Shown here piece after piece: positions 25,413-38,213 of a stretch of 64,000 nt of DNA. The stretch's first letter is position 1, and each line of letters begins with the position of its first letter. Made by a program: the position numbers and the translations under genes. Under the pieces are notes generated by a model. It was not told the origin of the DNA and ran no database searches. It worked only from the letters and a program-made list of their open reading frames with translations. The stretch is taken from positions 1-64,000 of the forward strand of contig NZ_CANMTQ010000009.1 in assembly GCF_947500835.1 (NCBI RefSeq). The letters run 5' to 3'. This DNA is from an uncultured Halomonas sp. (GTDB lineage Bacteria; Pseudomonadota; Gammaproteobacteria; Pseudomonadales; Halomonadaceae).

Positions 25413-27554
25413 TTGAAAGCCAGCGGGCTTTTGGCGCAAGGCTATAGAGTATGGGGGCTCGGCGATTTTGTTCAATTATTGATCACACTCGTTATCGGAG
25501 ATACCGTTCTGGACAATCGCCGCAGCCCATTTTCTGACTTGACCGGATCACTGACCGGACTTGAGAGCGCCCGTCTTGACTGGGCCGGCGCTGACGGCAA
25601 GCCTGATGCGCCCTATTCCCTTGCCTTCGACGATGTCTATTTTTCGCGGCAGGACGGTCGAGCGGAAACCGAGCATGTGTTCATCCAGGGCAACCATCTT
25701 CCAGAGCGCTTTGCCAACTGGCAGGACGCCCGCCCTTTCGTGATTGGCGAGACCGGCTTCGGCACCGGATTGAACATGCTGTGCGCCTGGGCCTGCTTCG
25801 ATACTTATGCACCGGCAGACGCACGGCTGCATCTGGTTTCCACGGAAAAGCATCCTCTCACCCAGGACGATCTGAGGCGTGCTCTTACCGCCTGGCCGGA
25901 ATTTGCCGATCAAGCGCGTGTTCTTGTCAACCAATGGCCGGAACCGGTGCGCGGGGCGTATCGTCTGATACTGTCCGATCGGGTGGTGCTCGATTTGCAC
26001 CTAGGCGACAGCGTCGAGTGCTTGACGCACCTTGATGGACGCGTCGACGCCTGGTTCCTCGATGGCTTTGCGCCGTCCAAGAATCCAGACATGTGGCAGC
26101 CGGAACTGTTTCAGGCCATGGCCGTTCATAGTCGCCCACAGGCCACCTTCGCCACCTTCACCTGCGCGGGTATCGTCAAGCGCGGACTCAAGGCGGCAGG
26201 GTTCGAGTGGGCGAAAGCGCCGGGCTTTGGGCGCAAACGCGAAATGCTGCGCGGCCATATCGCCACTCCGCCAGCGGATACCTCACGTCAGCAGGCGCCC
26301 TGGTTTACGCCGCCATCTCATCAGTCACCTCAACAGCCAAACCGACACATCGCGATAATCGGCGCAGGGCTTGCCGGCGCCAGTACCGCCGAAGCACTGG
26401 CAAGACGCGGCGTGCAAGTTACCCTGATCGATCAAGAAGCACCCGGCGCCGGCGCTTCCGGCAATCGACAAGGAGCGCTCTACGTAAAGCTGGCTGCGGA
26501 AACCAATCTGCAGAGCCGTTTCTATCTGGCGGGGCTTCTTTATACCCGGCGACTGCTCGAGCGCCTCGATCCCGAACGTCAGCTGTGGGACGACTGCGGC
26601 GTGCTGCAACTGGCCATGACCGATAAGGAAGCCCGACGCCAGAAGACATTCCTGCGTAATCACGCGCTGCCCGCTAGCGTCGTCGAAGGGATCACGGCGG
26701 CGGAGGCCAGCCACCGCGCCGGCGTGGCGTTGACTCACGGCGGACTGGACTACCCGGGCGCTGGCTGGGTGCGTCCAGCGGCCCTGTGTCAGCGTCTTGT
26801 CGCTCACCCAGGCATCTTCTTTCGCCAGGCCGAGGTCATGACCTTGGAACATTATGAAGCCGGCTGGCGGCTTGGATTGGCGGATGGGGATAGTGTGAGC
26901 GTCGATCAGGTTGTGGTAGCCAATGCCTGGCAGGCGTCGAATTTCTTACCGCTAGAATGGCTGCCGCTCAAGCCGATACGCGGTCAGGTCAGCGAACTGC
27001 ATCTACTACCTGATGCCTCTATCGCGCCACTCAAGCGGGTTGTCTGCGCCGGCGGATATGTTTTGCCGGTGCTGGAAGGAGTGCAGTCTTTCGGCGCTAC
27101 CTTTGCCCCGGGCGATACTCAGAGTGATCTGCGTGAAGCGGACAACGCCACCAACCTGGCGGAATTCAAACACATGCTGCCTGCCTATGCTGAAAAACTG
27201 CGCGCCAGTGGCGTCGACTTCAATCCTGCAGGGCTGAACGGTCGCGCCAGTCTGCGTGCCGCCAGCCCCGACAAATCGCCCTATGCGGGCCCGGTACCTG
27301 ATGCCCCGGCCTGGCGCAAGGATTACGCCCTCTTGCAAAAGAATGCCCGTCGCGCCCCGGCCATTGCCGGCCGGCATCATCTCGGGCTGTGGACCAGCGC
27401 CGCTCATGGCTCCCGAGGGCTTGCCAGCGCGCCGCTGTGCGCCGAGGTGCTGGCATCGCGCATCTGCGACGAGCCCATGCCGTTGGAGCGGGAGCTCATC
27501 GATCACCTGCATCCGGGGCGGCGGTTGATTCGCGAATTGATCACAGGCGGGTAG
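25413..27554 (+). CDS. mnmC: Bifunctional tRNA 5-methylaminomethyl-2-thiouridine biosynthesis protein MnmC
   Basis: Two-domain enzyme finishing mnm5s2U34 in tRNA. The N-terminal MnmC2 methyltransferase has FDDVYFSR, VIGETGFGTGLNML and WFLDGFAPSKNPDMW. The C-terminal MnmC1 FAD oxidoreductase has the dinucleotide fold HIAIIGAGLAGASTAEALARRG, RQGALYVK and HGSRGLASAP. The start is uncertain: no ATG precedes the conserved SARLDW segment, and the candidates are TTG 25413, TTG 25479 and TTG 25539. The coordinate given is the outer bound, and 25539 would match the usual N-terminal length best. Confidence 0.9.
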   Translation: MKASGLLAQGYRVWGLGDFVQLLITLVIGDTVLDNRRSPFSDLTGSLTGLESARLDWAGADGKPDAPYSLAFDDVYFSRQDGRAETEHVFIQGNHLPERFANWQDARPFVIGETGFGTGLNMLCAWACFDTYAPADARLHLVSTEKHPLTQDDLRRALTAWPEFADQARVLVNQWPEPVRGAYRLILSDRVVLDLHLGDSVECLTHLDGRVDAWFLDGFAPSKNPDMWQPELFQAMAVHSRPQATFATFTCAGIVKRGLKAAGFEWAKAPGFGRKREMLRGHIATPPADTSRQQAPWFTPPSHQSPQQPNRHIAIIGAGLAGASTAEALARRGVQVTLIDQEAPGAGASGNRQGALYVKLAAETNLQSRFYLAGLLYTRRLLERLDPERQLWDDCGVLQLAMTDKEARRQKTFLRNHALPASVVEGITAAEASHRAGVALTHGGLDYPGAGWVRPAALCQRLVAHPGIFFRQAEVMTLEHYEAGWRLGLADGDSVSVDQVVVANAWQASNFLPLEWLPLKPIRGQVSELHLLPDASIAPLKRVVCAGGYVLPVLEGVQSFGATFAPGDTQSDLREADNATNLAEFKHMLPAYAEKLRASGVDFNPAGLNGRASLRAASPDKSPYAGPVPDAPAWRKDYALLQKNARRAPAIAGRHHLGLWTSAAHGSRGLASAPLCAEVLASRICDEPMPLERELIDHLHPGRRLIRELITGG

Positions 27555-27582
27555 GCGATCCGCCGATCTTGTCACCACCCTG

Positions 27583-28137
27583 CTACTTTAGTTCACTGCC
27601 CTTGGTCATGCGGCTGATTAAAGGTTCTTTCCATACATAGGTATGTACGAAGGCCATGACGATATGGCCGGCAATCAAGGCAAACAGAATCCAGCCCAAA
27701 AACCCGTGCAATAAACTACCCAGGCCGGTCATCCACTCGATTTCATTTTCTCTTGCCGCAAATACCTGTAGTCCGAAAACCGAAAATTCTCGATCCGAAC
27801 CGTAGGAGCGAATGAGAGCAATCACGGGAATCACGATCAGCAACAGGTACATCGCTACGTGACCCAGGGCAGCAAAACGCTCGATGGTCCGCTTGTGCGG
27901 CGGCCGGCGGGAAAGATTGATCAGCCCCCAAACACCCCGAAGTATCGCCAAGGCCAGGATCAATACGCCATTGGCAAAATGATAGCCGAAAAAGAAATCC
28001 GCAATTGGCGTATCGTCGACAAAAAAATGCAACGCTGCGGATATCAGCTGCCAAAGCAACAGCAATGCCATCAGCCAGTGAAAAAAACGGCTGATTATGC
28101 CGTAACCGTATTCGTGGTCCATGATACTGGTATTCAT
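27583..28137 (-). CDS. Cytochrome b561 family protein
   Basis: 184-residue four-helix membrane cytochrome. Probable haem-binding histidines are in ISRFFHWLMALLL, GYHFANGVLIL, LLHGFLGWILFALIAGH and the last helix VMAFVHTYVW. CybB-type proteins transfer electrons from ubiquinol, in E. coli to superoxide. The start is ATG 28137 with GGAGG upstream. Convergent with mnmC and not part of an obvious operon, so its electron partner is unknown. Confidence 0.9.
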   Translation of the reverse strand: MNTSIMDHEYGYGIISRFFHWLMALLLLWQLISAALHFFVDDTPIADFFFGYHFANGVLILALAILRGVWGLINLSRRPPHKRTIERFAALGHVAMYLLLIVIPVIALIRSYGSDREFSVFGLQVFAARENEIEWMTGLGSLLHGFLGWILFALIAGHIVMAFVHTYVWKEPLISRMTKGSELK

Positions 28138-28307
28138 CACTTGGCCTCCGGGACTCTACGCCTACCTACGTTGATTTGGATGTCACAGCTGAAGTCGTGA
28201 TTCCCAATATACATGGCCAGGCCACCATAGTAAGCGAATCGCTGGATCGAGATCATCTACGACGGCGTATAAGAAAACCCCCGGCAATAGGGTCAGGGTC
28301 TGAGCTC

Positions 28308-32283
<3,976 letters not shown>

Positions 32284-32478
32284 GGATCGTCTTGCCTGTT
32301 TGCTAAGGCGCCATGCCTATGACGTGTGTGTTCGATAGCATAACGCGATTGCCGAAAAAATGGGCTAGTTTTTTTAAATGTCAAGTTTTACTTTAGCCCG
32401 CTGCAATCGCCCTTCATTTGTCCCCAACCCCACCAATAAGAGCGTTGTTAACTCTTTTAGACCTTTTGTGCAAGTTTT

Positions 32479-35400
32479 CTATGCCTCAGCCAGTGCTACC
32501 GCCGCATCGACTCCTACGGACACAAGGCGCGAAACACCTGGCTCCTGCATGGTCACACCCATCAACCGATCCGCCGCTTCCATGGCGATCTTGTTGTGGG
32601 TGATATAAATGAATTGTACAGAGTCTGACATGTCCTTCACCAGTGCCGCGTAACGTCCGACATTGGCATCGTCCAGTGGCGCATCCACCTCGTCGAGCAT
32701 ACAGAACGGGGCAGGATTGAGCTGAAATATTGCGAAAACCAGCGCCAGGGCAGTCAGCGCCTTTTCTCCACCGGAAAGCAGATGAATGGTACTGTTCTTC
32801 TTTCCGGGAGGACGCGCCATTATGGCAACACCGGTCTCAAGCAAATCCTCCCCGGTCAGCGTCAACCATGCACTACCACCCCCAAAGACCTTGGGGAAAA
32901 GCTGCGAAAACCCTTGGTTGACCTGATCGAATGTCTGCTTGAAACGTGTCCGCGTTTCCTGATCGATCTTGCGAATTGCCCGGTCTAATGTCTCGAGGGC
33001 TTCACTCAGCTCCGCATGCTGAGCTTCAAGATAATTGCGCCGCTCCGCTTGCTGATCATATTCCTCAATTGCTGCAAGATTGATGGCGCCCAGGCGCCGT
33101 AGCTTGTCGCCGGTATTTTCGAGACGCGTCTGCCAGGCAGACTCGGTGGCGTTGGGATCCAAAGACGTTTCGAGCTCCTGGCCATCGAGGCCCAACTCAC
33201 TTAACGCCTCATCCTGACCATCCGCTTTTAACCTGAGTGCCTGAACCTGCATGCGCGCTTCTTCAAGCCGGCTGCGAATGCCCTCCAGGTTGCGTTCGTG
33301 CTGCTGGCGGGCAATTTCGGTTTCACGCAAGCGTTCGGCCAGTTGCTGCGCCTCGTCACGACAGGCGCTAAGCGCCTGTTCTTCCTTCGAACGCCGATGC
33401 AAGAGCTCGTCCAGCTGCTCGCGGCTTTCCTCTTCGGGCTCGCGCAGCACCTCGCGCTGCTCTTCGAGTTCGGCACACTTCTCTTCGAGACGAGTGCGTG
33501 TCTCACTGCTGCGCATTCGCTGTTGATAGAGACCACTGCGTTCCGTGGTCAGGCGCTGATATTCCAACGCCAGTTGCTGTACCCGTTCCTGCAATGGGCG
33601 TTGACGACCCCGCAGACTGGCAAGAGCTTCCTGCGCCTCGCGGCGCGTTCGCTCAAGGTCTTCGCGCCCGTGGCTAGTCTGTTCGAGTATCGTCATTGCC
33701 TGCTGCCAACGTTCTCGTGCCTGTTCCAGCTCCAAGGCGCAGGCTTCATGGCGTCTTTCGATATCATGAAGCTCGGCGTCAAGATCACGCCGACGCGAAT
33801 CAGCATGTTCCAATCGTGACGCAAGATTGGCTTCCTGCAGCGCCAATTGCTGGCGACGCTGCTGCTGATCCCGTTCGCTGTTCCGGCTTCGTTCGAGAGA
33901 GGCTTCAATATCGGCCTCCCGGGCCTGAGCGTCCGTCAGCCGTTTCTCCTGCTCGTGGAGTCTGCTCGCAACGGTCTCGAGAGCGGTTCTGACTTCATCG
34001 CGACGCCGTTGTTGAGTCATGACGCTATCGGCGTTGTCGCCAGAACCGTGCCGGCGAGCCCAGCCTTGTCCCAGCCAGAGGCCATCCGCCGTCATCACGC
34101 TCTCGTTTGATGTCAGCGTCTCGAGACGCTTCCAGGCATCCGCATGATCCGTGGCACAGTAGATAGTGGCCAGCAGCTGACCGGCAGCCCCGGCAGCCTC
34201 GACCTGGGCGGCAAGGCTAGAAGCGGGGGCGGGATGGGCCGACTCCGAAAGCAGTGCCAGTTCACTTTCGCCAAGGGAGTCTGTGAGCACCTGACGCTGC
34301 ACCTCCGGCACCAGACGCGCGTTGAGCCAAGGCGCCAGCACCCAGGACACCACCTGCTCCCAATCAGGCTCGGCCCGCATGCGCTGCGCCAGTCGCGGAG
34401 CCGATGCCAAGCCGTGTCGTTCCAGCAGCGCATCGAGTGCCTGGCCGCCGTCGTTCAAACTGGCTGTCAGCAGCGCCTCCAAGGAGGCCAGCTCGCCCTG
34501 CAACTGGCTGCGCTGCTGGCGGGCATCTTCTCGCGCCTTTTCGATCTCGCCAAGCGTGCCGCGGGTGCGGGTGCGTTCGATCTGCAGCGTCTCACGCTGG
34601 GTTTCCAGTTCCTCGAGCTGCAGATCGAACTCCGCAAGCTGCTCGCCGAGCTCTTCTCGTTGCTCGCGCAGCTCACCTTGCTCCGGCAGCTCATTACGCT
34701 GTTGCCGGCGACGCTTAGCCTCCTCCGTCAGCGTCTGCAGCTGGCGCTCCAGATGGCGCACGCCATCCTGGGAACGCTCTGCTTCACGACTGGTTTCGCG
34801 ATCCTGCTCGCTGAAGGTTTCCCAACGCTCCCGGGCCTCATCAAATGCTTGCTCCGCCTCTTCCAGCGCCGCGTCGAGTTCCGCCAGGGACTCTGCGGTT
34901 TCTTCCTGCTCAGGTTCAAGGGTTTCAAGGCGTTCGTCGAGGCTGGCAAGTCGGTTGTCGTCCTCGCTTCCAAGGCGATCGAGTTCACTTAGCTCGCGCC
35001 GCGCCGACTCCAACTCTCGGGCAAGACGCTGCTCCTGACTTTTGGCATGCTCCAGATGCTGCTCGAGACGCGCGATGGCAGCGCCAGTCTCGTAGAAACG
35101 CGCCTGATGGGCATCGAGCTGTTCCGCCAGCCGGTCATGTTCCAGCCGTGATTCCTCGAGCTGGCGCTCACACTGACGGCTTCCCAGAATCTCCCGCTCG
35201 ACCTGGGTTTCAAGCTCCCGCACACGGCTTTCCTGCTCACCTTGCTGAGCCCGCAGCGATCGGCCACGCAGCACCGCAAGCTCGCCCTTTAGCCGGTGTT
35301 CCTCGTTCTTCAGGGTTTGGTAGCGGCGCGCGGCTTCTGCCTGGCGTTTCAGGCGTTCGAGCTGCTTGTCGAGCTCCTCACGGATGTCGTCGAGCCGCTC

Positions 35401-35973
35401 CAGGTTTTCCTGGGTGCGGCGCATGCGGTTTTCGGTTTCGCGGCGGCGCTCCTTGTACTTGGAAATACCCGCGGCCTCTTCGAGGGTTGAGCGCAGCTCT
35501 TCCGGGCGCGCCTCGATCAGGCGCGAGATCATGCCTTGACCGATGATCGCGTAGGAGCGCGGCCCCAGGCCGGTACCCAGGAACAGATCGGCGATGTCGC
35601 GACGACGACACTTCTGATTGTTGAAGAAATAGCTCGATTGGCTGTCCCGGGTCACTACCCGCTTGACCACGATCTCGGCGTACTGGGCGTAGAGGCCGCC
35701 CATGCTGCCGTCACGATTGTCGAAGTGCAGTTCGATGGAGGCTTGGCCCACGGGCTTGCGCCCGGTGGAGCCGTTGAAGATGACATCCGTCATGGATTCG
35801 CCGCGCAAGGTCTTGGCTGAGGACTCCCCCATCACCCAGCGCACAGCATCGATGACATTGGACTTGCCGCAGCCGTTGGGACCGACGATGGCGGTCATGT
35901 TGCCATCGAAGGGCACCGTCACCGGGTCGACAAAGGACTTGAAACCCGCAAGGCGAATGGACGTCAGACGCAT
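32479..35973 (-). CDS. smc: Chromosome segregation protein SMC
   Basis: 1164-residue SMC ATPase. Head: Walker A VGPNGCGKSNVIDAVRW (about residue 31), signature LLSGGEKALTALAL and Walker B PFCMLDEVDAPLDDAN near the C-terminus. Between are two long coiled coils around a hinge (about residues 500-640). It has SMC architecture rather than MukB. It condenses and disentangles sister chromosomes with ScpAB, which are not in the window. ATG 35973 lies 4 bases after the ccmI stop and lacks a strong ribosome site, so translation is probably coupled to ccmI. Confidence 0.97.
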   Translation of the reverse strand: MRLTSIRLAGFKSFVDPVTVPFDGNMTAIVGPNGCGKSNVIDAVRWVMGESSAKTLRGESMTDVIFNGSTGRKPVGQASIELHFDNRDGSMGGLYAQYAEIVVKRVVTRDSQSSYFFNNQKCRRRDIADLFLGTGLGPRSYAIIGQGMISRLIEARPEELRSTLEEAAGISKYKERRRETENRMRRTQENLERLDDIREELDKQLERLKRQAEAARRYQTLKNEEHRLKGELAVLRGRSLRAQQGEQESRVRELETQVEREILGSRQCERQLEESRLEHDRLAEQLDAHQARFYETGAAIARLEQHLEHAKSQEQRLARELESARRELSELDRLGSEDDNRLASLDERLETLEPEQEETAESLAELDAALEEAEQAFDEARERWETFSEQDRETSREAERSQDGVRHLERQLQTLTEEAKRRRQQRNELPEQGELREQREELGEQLAEFDLQLEELETQRETLQIERTRTRGTLGEIEKAREDARQQRSQLQGELASLEALLTASLNDGGQALDALLERHGLASAPRLAQRMRAEPDWEQVVSWVLAPWLNARLVPEVQRQVLTDSLGESELALLSESAHPAPASSLAAQVEAAGAAGQLLATIYCATDHADAWKRLETLTSNESVMTADGLWLGQGWARRHGSGDNADSVMTQQRRRDEVRTALETVASRLHEQEKRLTDAQAREADIEASLERSRNSERDQQQRRQQLALQEANLASRLEHADSRRRDLDAELHDIERRHEACALELEQARERWQQAMTILEQTSHGREDLERTRREAQEALASLRGRQRPLQERVQQLALEYQRLTTERSGLYQQRMRSSETRTRLEEKCAELEEQREVLREPEEESREQLDELLHRRSKEEQALSACRDEAQQLAERLRETEIARQQHERNLEGIRSRLEEARMQVQALRLKADGQDEALSELGLDGQELETSLDPNATESAWQTRLENTGDKLRRLGAINLAAIEEYDQQAERRNYLEAQHAELSEALETLDRAIRKIDQETRTRFKQTFDQVNQGFSQLFPKVFGGGSAWLTLTGEDLLETGVAIMARPPGKKNSTIHLLSGGEKALTALALVFAIFQLNPAPFCMLDEVDAPLDDANVGRYAALVKDMSDSVQFIYITHNKIAMEAADRLMGVTMQEPGVSRLVSVGVDAAVALAEA

Positions 35974-35977
35974 TGAA

Positions 35978-37225
35978 TCAATCTACGACCTGATCGATGG
36001 TGATTTCGATAGGGCCATTCCGGTCGTCCAGTTTTATCGGGCCGGCCTGGCCGGTTAGATCGCCGGGTTGCGCCATGGCCTGACCGGAAGATGAAATCCG
36101 TACTGTCAGTTGTACCTCGTCGACCTGGGAAAGCCGCGCACTGGGAGCCATGGCATCGCTGTCGTCCAGGGTTACCTCGAGGGGTAGATCGGCGACGGTG
36201 GCTCGTTCCAGGGCCAAAGGGGGTAGTTCGCCGGCGGTGTCTCTCGCCACCACGAACACCGTATCCTCCGGCGCCACCTGCCCTTCGAGTCCTTTTTCCA
36301 GGCTGATCTTGACTGCGAGCGATGGCCCGCTCTCGGTACTGGATGCGACGCTGGCACCCTCTGATGTAATACCAAGACGCTGCTGAGCGATAGCGATACC
36401 GTTGCGCAAAACCTCCGCAGCGGCTTCGTCATCGAAGCCGGCAATGGCCTTGCGCCAGTGGACGATGGCCTGCTCGTAGCGACCGCCCTCGAAGGCTTCG
36501 ATACCCAACAGACCCAGTACCGTTGGCTGACGCGGAGCCTTGGCAAGCACTTCGTCGGCCAGTTCCTTCACTTCGCTGGTCAGCTTTCTATCTGCGGCAA
36601 AGAACTTCATTTGCGCCAGCTGCGCCAGCAATTCGGTCTGCCGCCCTTCCAGCGCAATGAGCCGCTCGAGGGCATCGATCGCCGCGTCGAATCGGCCATT
36701 ATCACGATAGAGTGGAAACAGCGCGATCCACAATTTGGGATTGTCCGGTTGCTGGGCGATCTGACCTTCCAGACGTTCGATCAACATCGTCATAGAACCA
36801 TTCGGTGCATTCATTACCTCATGCTGAATGGCATACAGGGCCAGATCGTCCTGGGCGCCTTCTCGCTGATACCAGAGCAGACTTCCGAGCACTACAGCAA
36901 TCATCGTCACCAATACTGCCCAGCGGCCGGCTTTCGCAGCCTTTAGAGGTGCGCGACGCTGCGCCTCGGTATCCTCGAGCAGGCTGCGATCCAATTCCAG
37001 ACGACTCTCTTCGAAGCGCTTGGCATCCATCTCGCCCTGGGCGAGGGCCTGCTCCAGGGAGGCCAGACGGCGCCTGTAGATTGCTACGTTCTGGGCATCG
37101 TTGCTCTCTTCCACTTCATAGGCGTGCTGCGCATCATGCACTGCCTGGGCGCGTCGCAGGGGCCAGGCCACGATCCACAGGGCAGGCAGCAGCAACAGAG
37201 CAAAAGCTATCCACAACAGATTCAT
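35978..37225 (-). CDS. ccmI: Cytochrome c maturation protein CcmI
   Basis: 415-residue apocytochrome c chaperone. Two N-terminal TM helices (LLWIAFALLLLPALWIVAW and about residues 103-122) flank a cytoplasmic coiled coil, followed by periplasmic TPR repeats (about residues 150-280) and a C-terminal beta domain (about 300-415). CcmI presents apocytochrome to CcmFH. It overlaps ccmH by 4 bases and is the last ccm gene before smc. Confidence 0.92.
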   Translation of the reverse strand: MNLLWIAFALLLLPALWIVAWPLRRAQAVHDAQHAYEVEESNDAQNVAIYRRRLASLEQALAQGEMDAKRFEESRLELDRSLLEDTEAQRRAPLKAAKAGRWAVLVTMIAVVLGSLLWYQREGAQDDLALYAIQHEVMNAPNGSMTMLIERLEGQIAQQPDNPKLWIALFPLYRDNGRFDAAIDALERLIALEGRQTELLAQLAQMKFFAADRKLTSEVKELADEVLAKAPRQPTVLGLLGIEAFEGGRYEQAIVHWRKAIAGFDDEAAAEVLRNGIAIAQQRLGITSEGASVASSTESGPSLAVKISLEKGLEGQVAPEDTVFVVARDTAGELPPLALERATVADLPLEVTLDDSDAMAPSARLSQVDEVQLTVRISSSGQAMAQPGDLTGQAGPIKLDDRNGPIEITIDQVVD

Positions 37226-37695
37226 TGCGTCCTCTCGCGATTGACCAGCGCATCGAGACGCTCGCGCTCCGCGGCGCTGAGCGCATGATTGGAGGCGCGC
37301 CGGCGTGCCCTGACGATCAGGGCGATGACAACGATACCAAGCAGAACAAGCGCAGCAGGCAGGCCCCAGAGTAGCCAGGTCCGACCGGTAAGCCGCGGGT
37401 TATAAAGCACGAAGTCACCGAAGCGTTCGGTCATGTAGTTCTGGATTTCGATATCGGAACGGCCGTCCTGAAGCAGTTGATAGACTCGCTCGCGCATGTC
37501 CCCGGCGATGGGAGACTCGGAGTCTCCAATGGCCTGATTCTCGCATTTAGGACAACGCAGGGAGCCGTTGAGCGAGTCGTAGCGCTGCTTTTGCAGGGAA
37601 CTGTCGAACTCGCGCACTTCAATAGCCGCCAGCGCCGCTGCGGACCACAAAACGCACAGCAATAGCATGAGAGTCCGCATCAATCGGTGCGCCAT
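37222..37695 (-). CDS. ccmH: Cytochrome c maturation protein CcmH
   Basis: 157-residue thiol-disulphide protein that keeps apocytochrome CxxCH motifs reduced for haem attachment. Signal peptide at the N-terminus, active site LRCPKCENQAIGDS, one C-terminal TM helix (WLLWGLPAALVLLGIVVIAL) and a short cytoplasmic tail. The start at 37695 is supported by GGAGGTGG immediately upstream, although ATG 37680 forms a TGATG junction with the ccmG stop. It overlaps ccmG by 16 bases. Confidence 0.95.
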   Translation of the reverse strand: MAHRLMRTLMLLLCVLWSAAALAAIEVREFDSSLQKQRYDSLNGSLRCPKCENQAIGDSESPIAGDMRERVYQLLQDGRSDIEIQNYMTERFGDFVLYNPRLTGRTWLLWGLPAALVLLGIVVIALIVRARRRASNHALSAAERERLDALVNRERTQ

Positions 37696-38213
37696 TTTTC
37701 CACCTCCGGCACGATCCTCTGTTCGACATCTTCGGGGGTGATGTACCCGGTATGGTGATAGCGGACAATACCGTCCGCATCGACGAGAAATGTCTCTGGA
37801 GCGCCGTAGACGCCAAGATCGAAGCCTAGCGTTCCTTCTGGATCGAAGACGTTGACCTCAAAAGGATTACCGAACTCCTCGAGAAATTCCTGGCCCTTTT
37901 CTCGCGTATCCTTGTAGTCGATCCCTACCAGACGGATGCCGCGCTCTTCCAGCGCCAGCAGTTGCGGCATCTCCTGCTTGCAGGTGGGACACCACTCCCC
38001 CCACACATTGACCAGGGTCATCTCGCCCTTGATCAAGGATTCATCAACCTGCCTGTCGGCATCTTCCAGGGTTGAAAGCCTAAAGATCGGGAATGGTTGG
38101 CCCAGCAATGTCGAGTCACGAGCACTGGGGTCCAATGCCAATCCGCGATACAGGAATACTGCCAGCACGACAAATAGCACCAGGGGAATCAACAACAACA
38201 GACGACGCTTCAT
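37680..38213 (-). CDS. ccmG: Thiol:disulfide interchange protein CcmG (DsbE)
   Basis: 177-residue membrane-anchored thioredoxin-fold protein (anchor LLLLIPLVLFVVLAVFLYRG). The redox site is WGEWCPTCKQEMP, and the GVYGAPETFLVD segment holds the cis-proline-type loop. It passes reductant from DsbD to CcmH or apocytochrome. ATG 38213 overlaps the ccmF stop (ATGA junction). Confidence 0.96.
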   Translation of the reverse strand: MKRRLLLLIPLVLFVVLAVFLYRGLALDPSARDSTLLGQPFPIFRLSTLEDADRQVDESLIKGEMTLVNVWGEWCPTCKQEMPQLLALEERGIRLVGIDYKDTREKGQEFLEEFGNPFEVNVFDPEGTLGFDLGVYGAPETFLVDADGIVRYHHTGYITPEDVEQRIVPEVEKWRTD

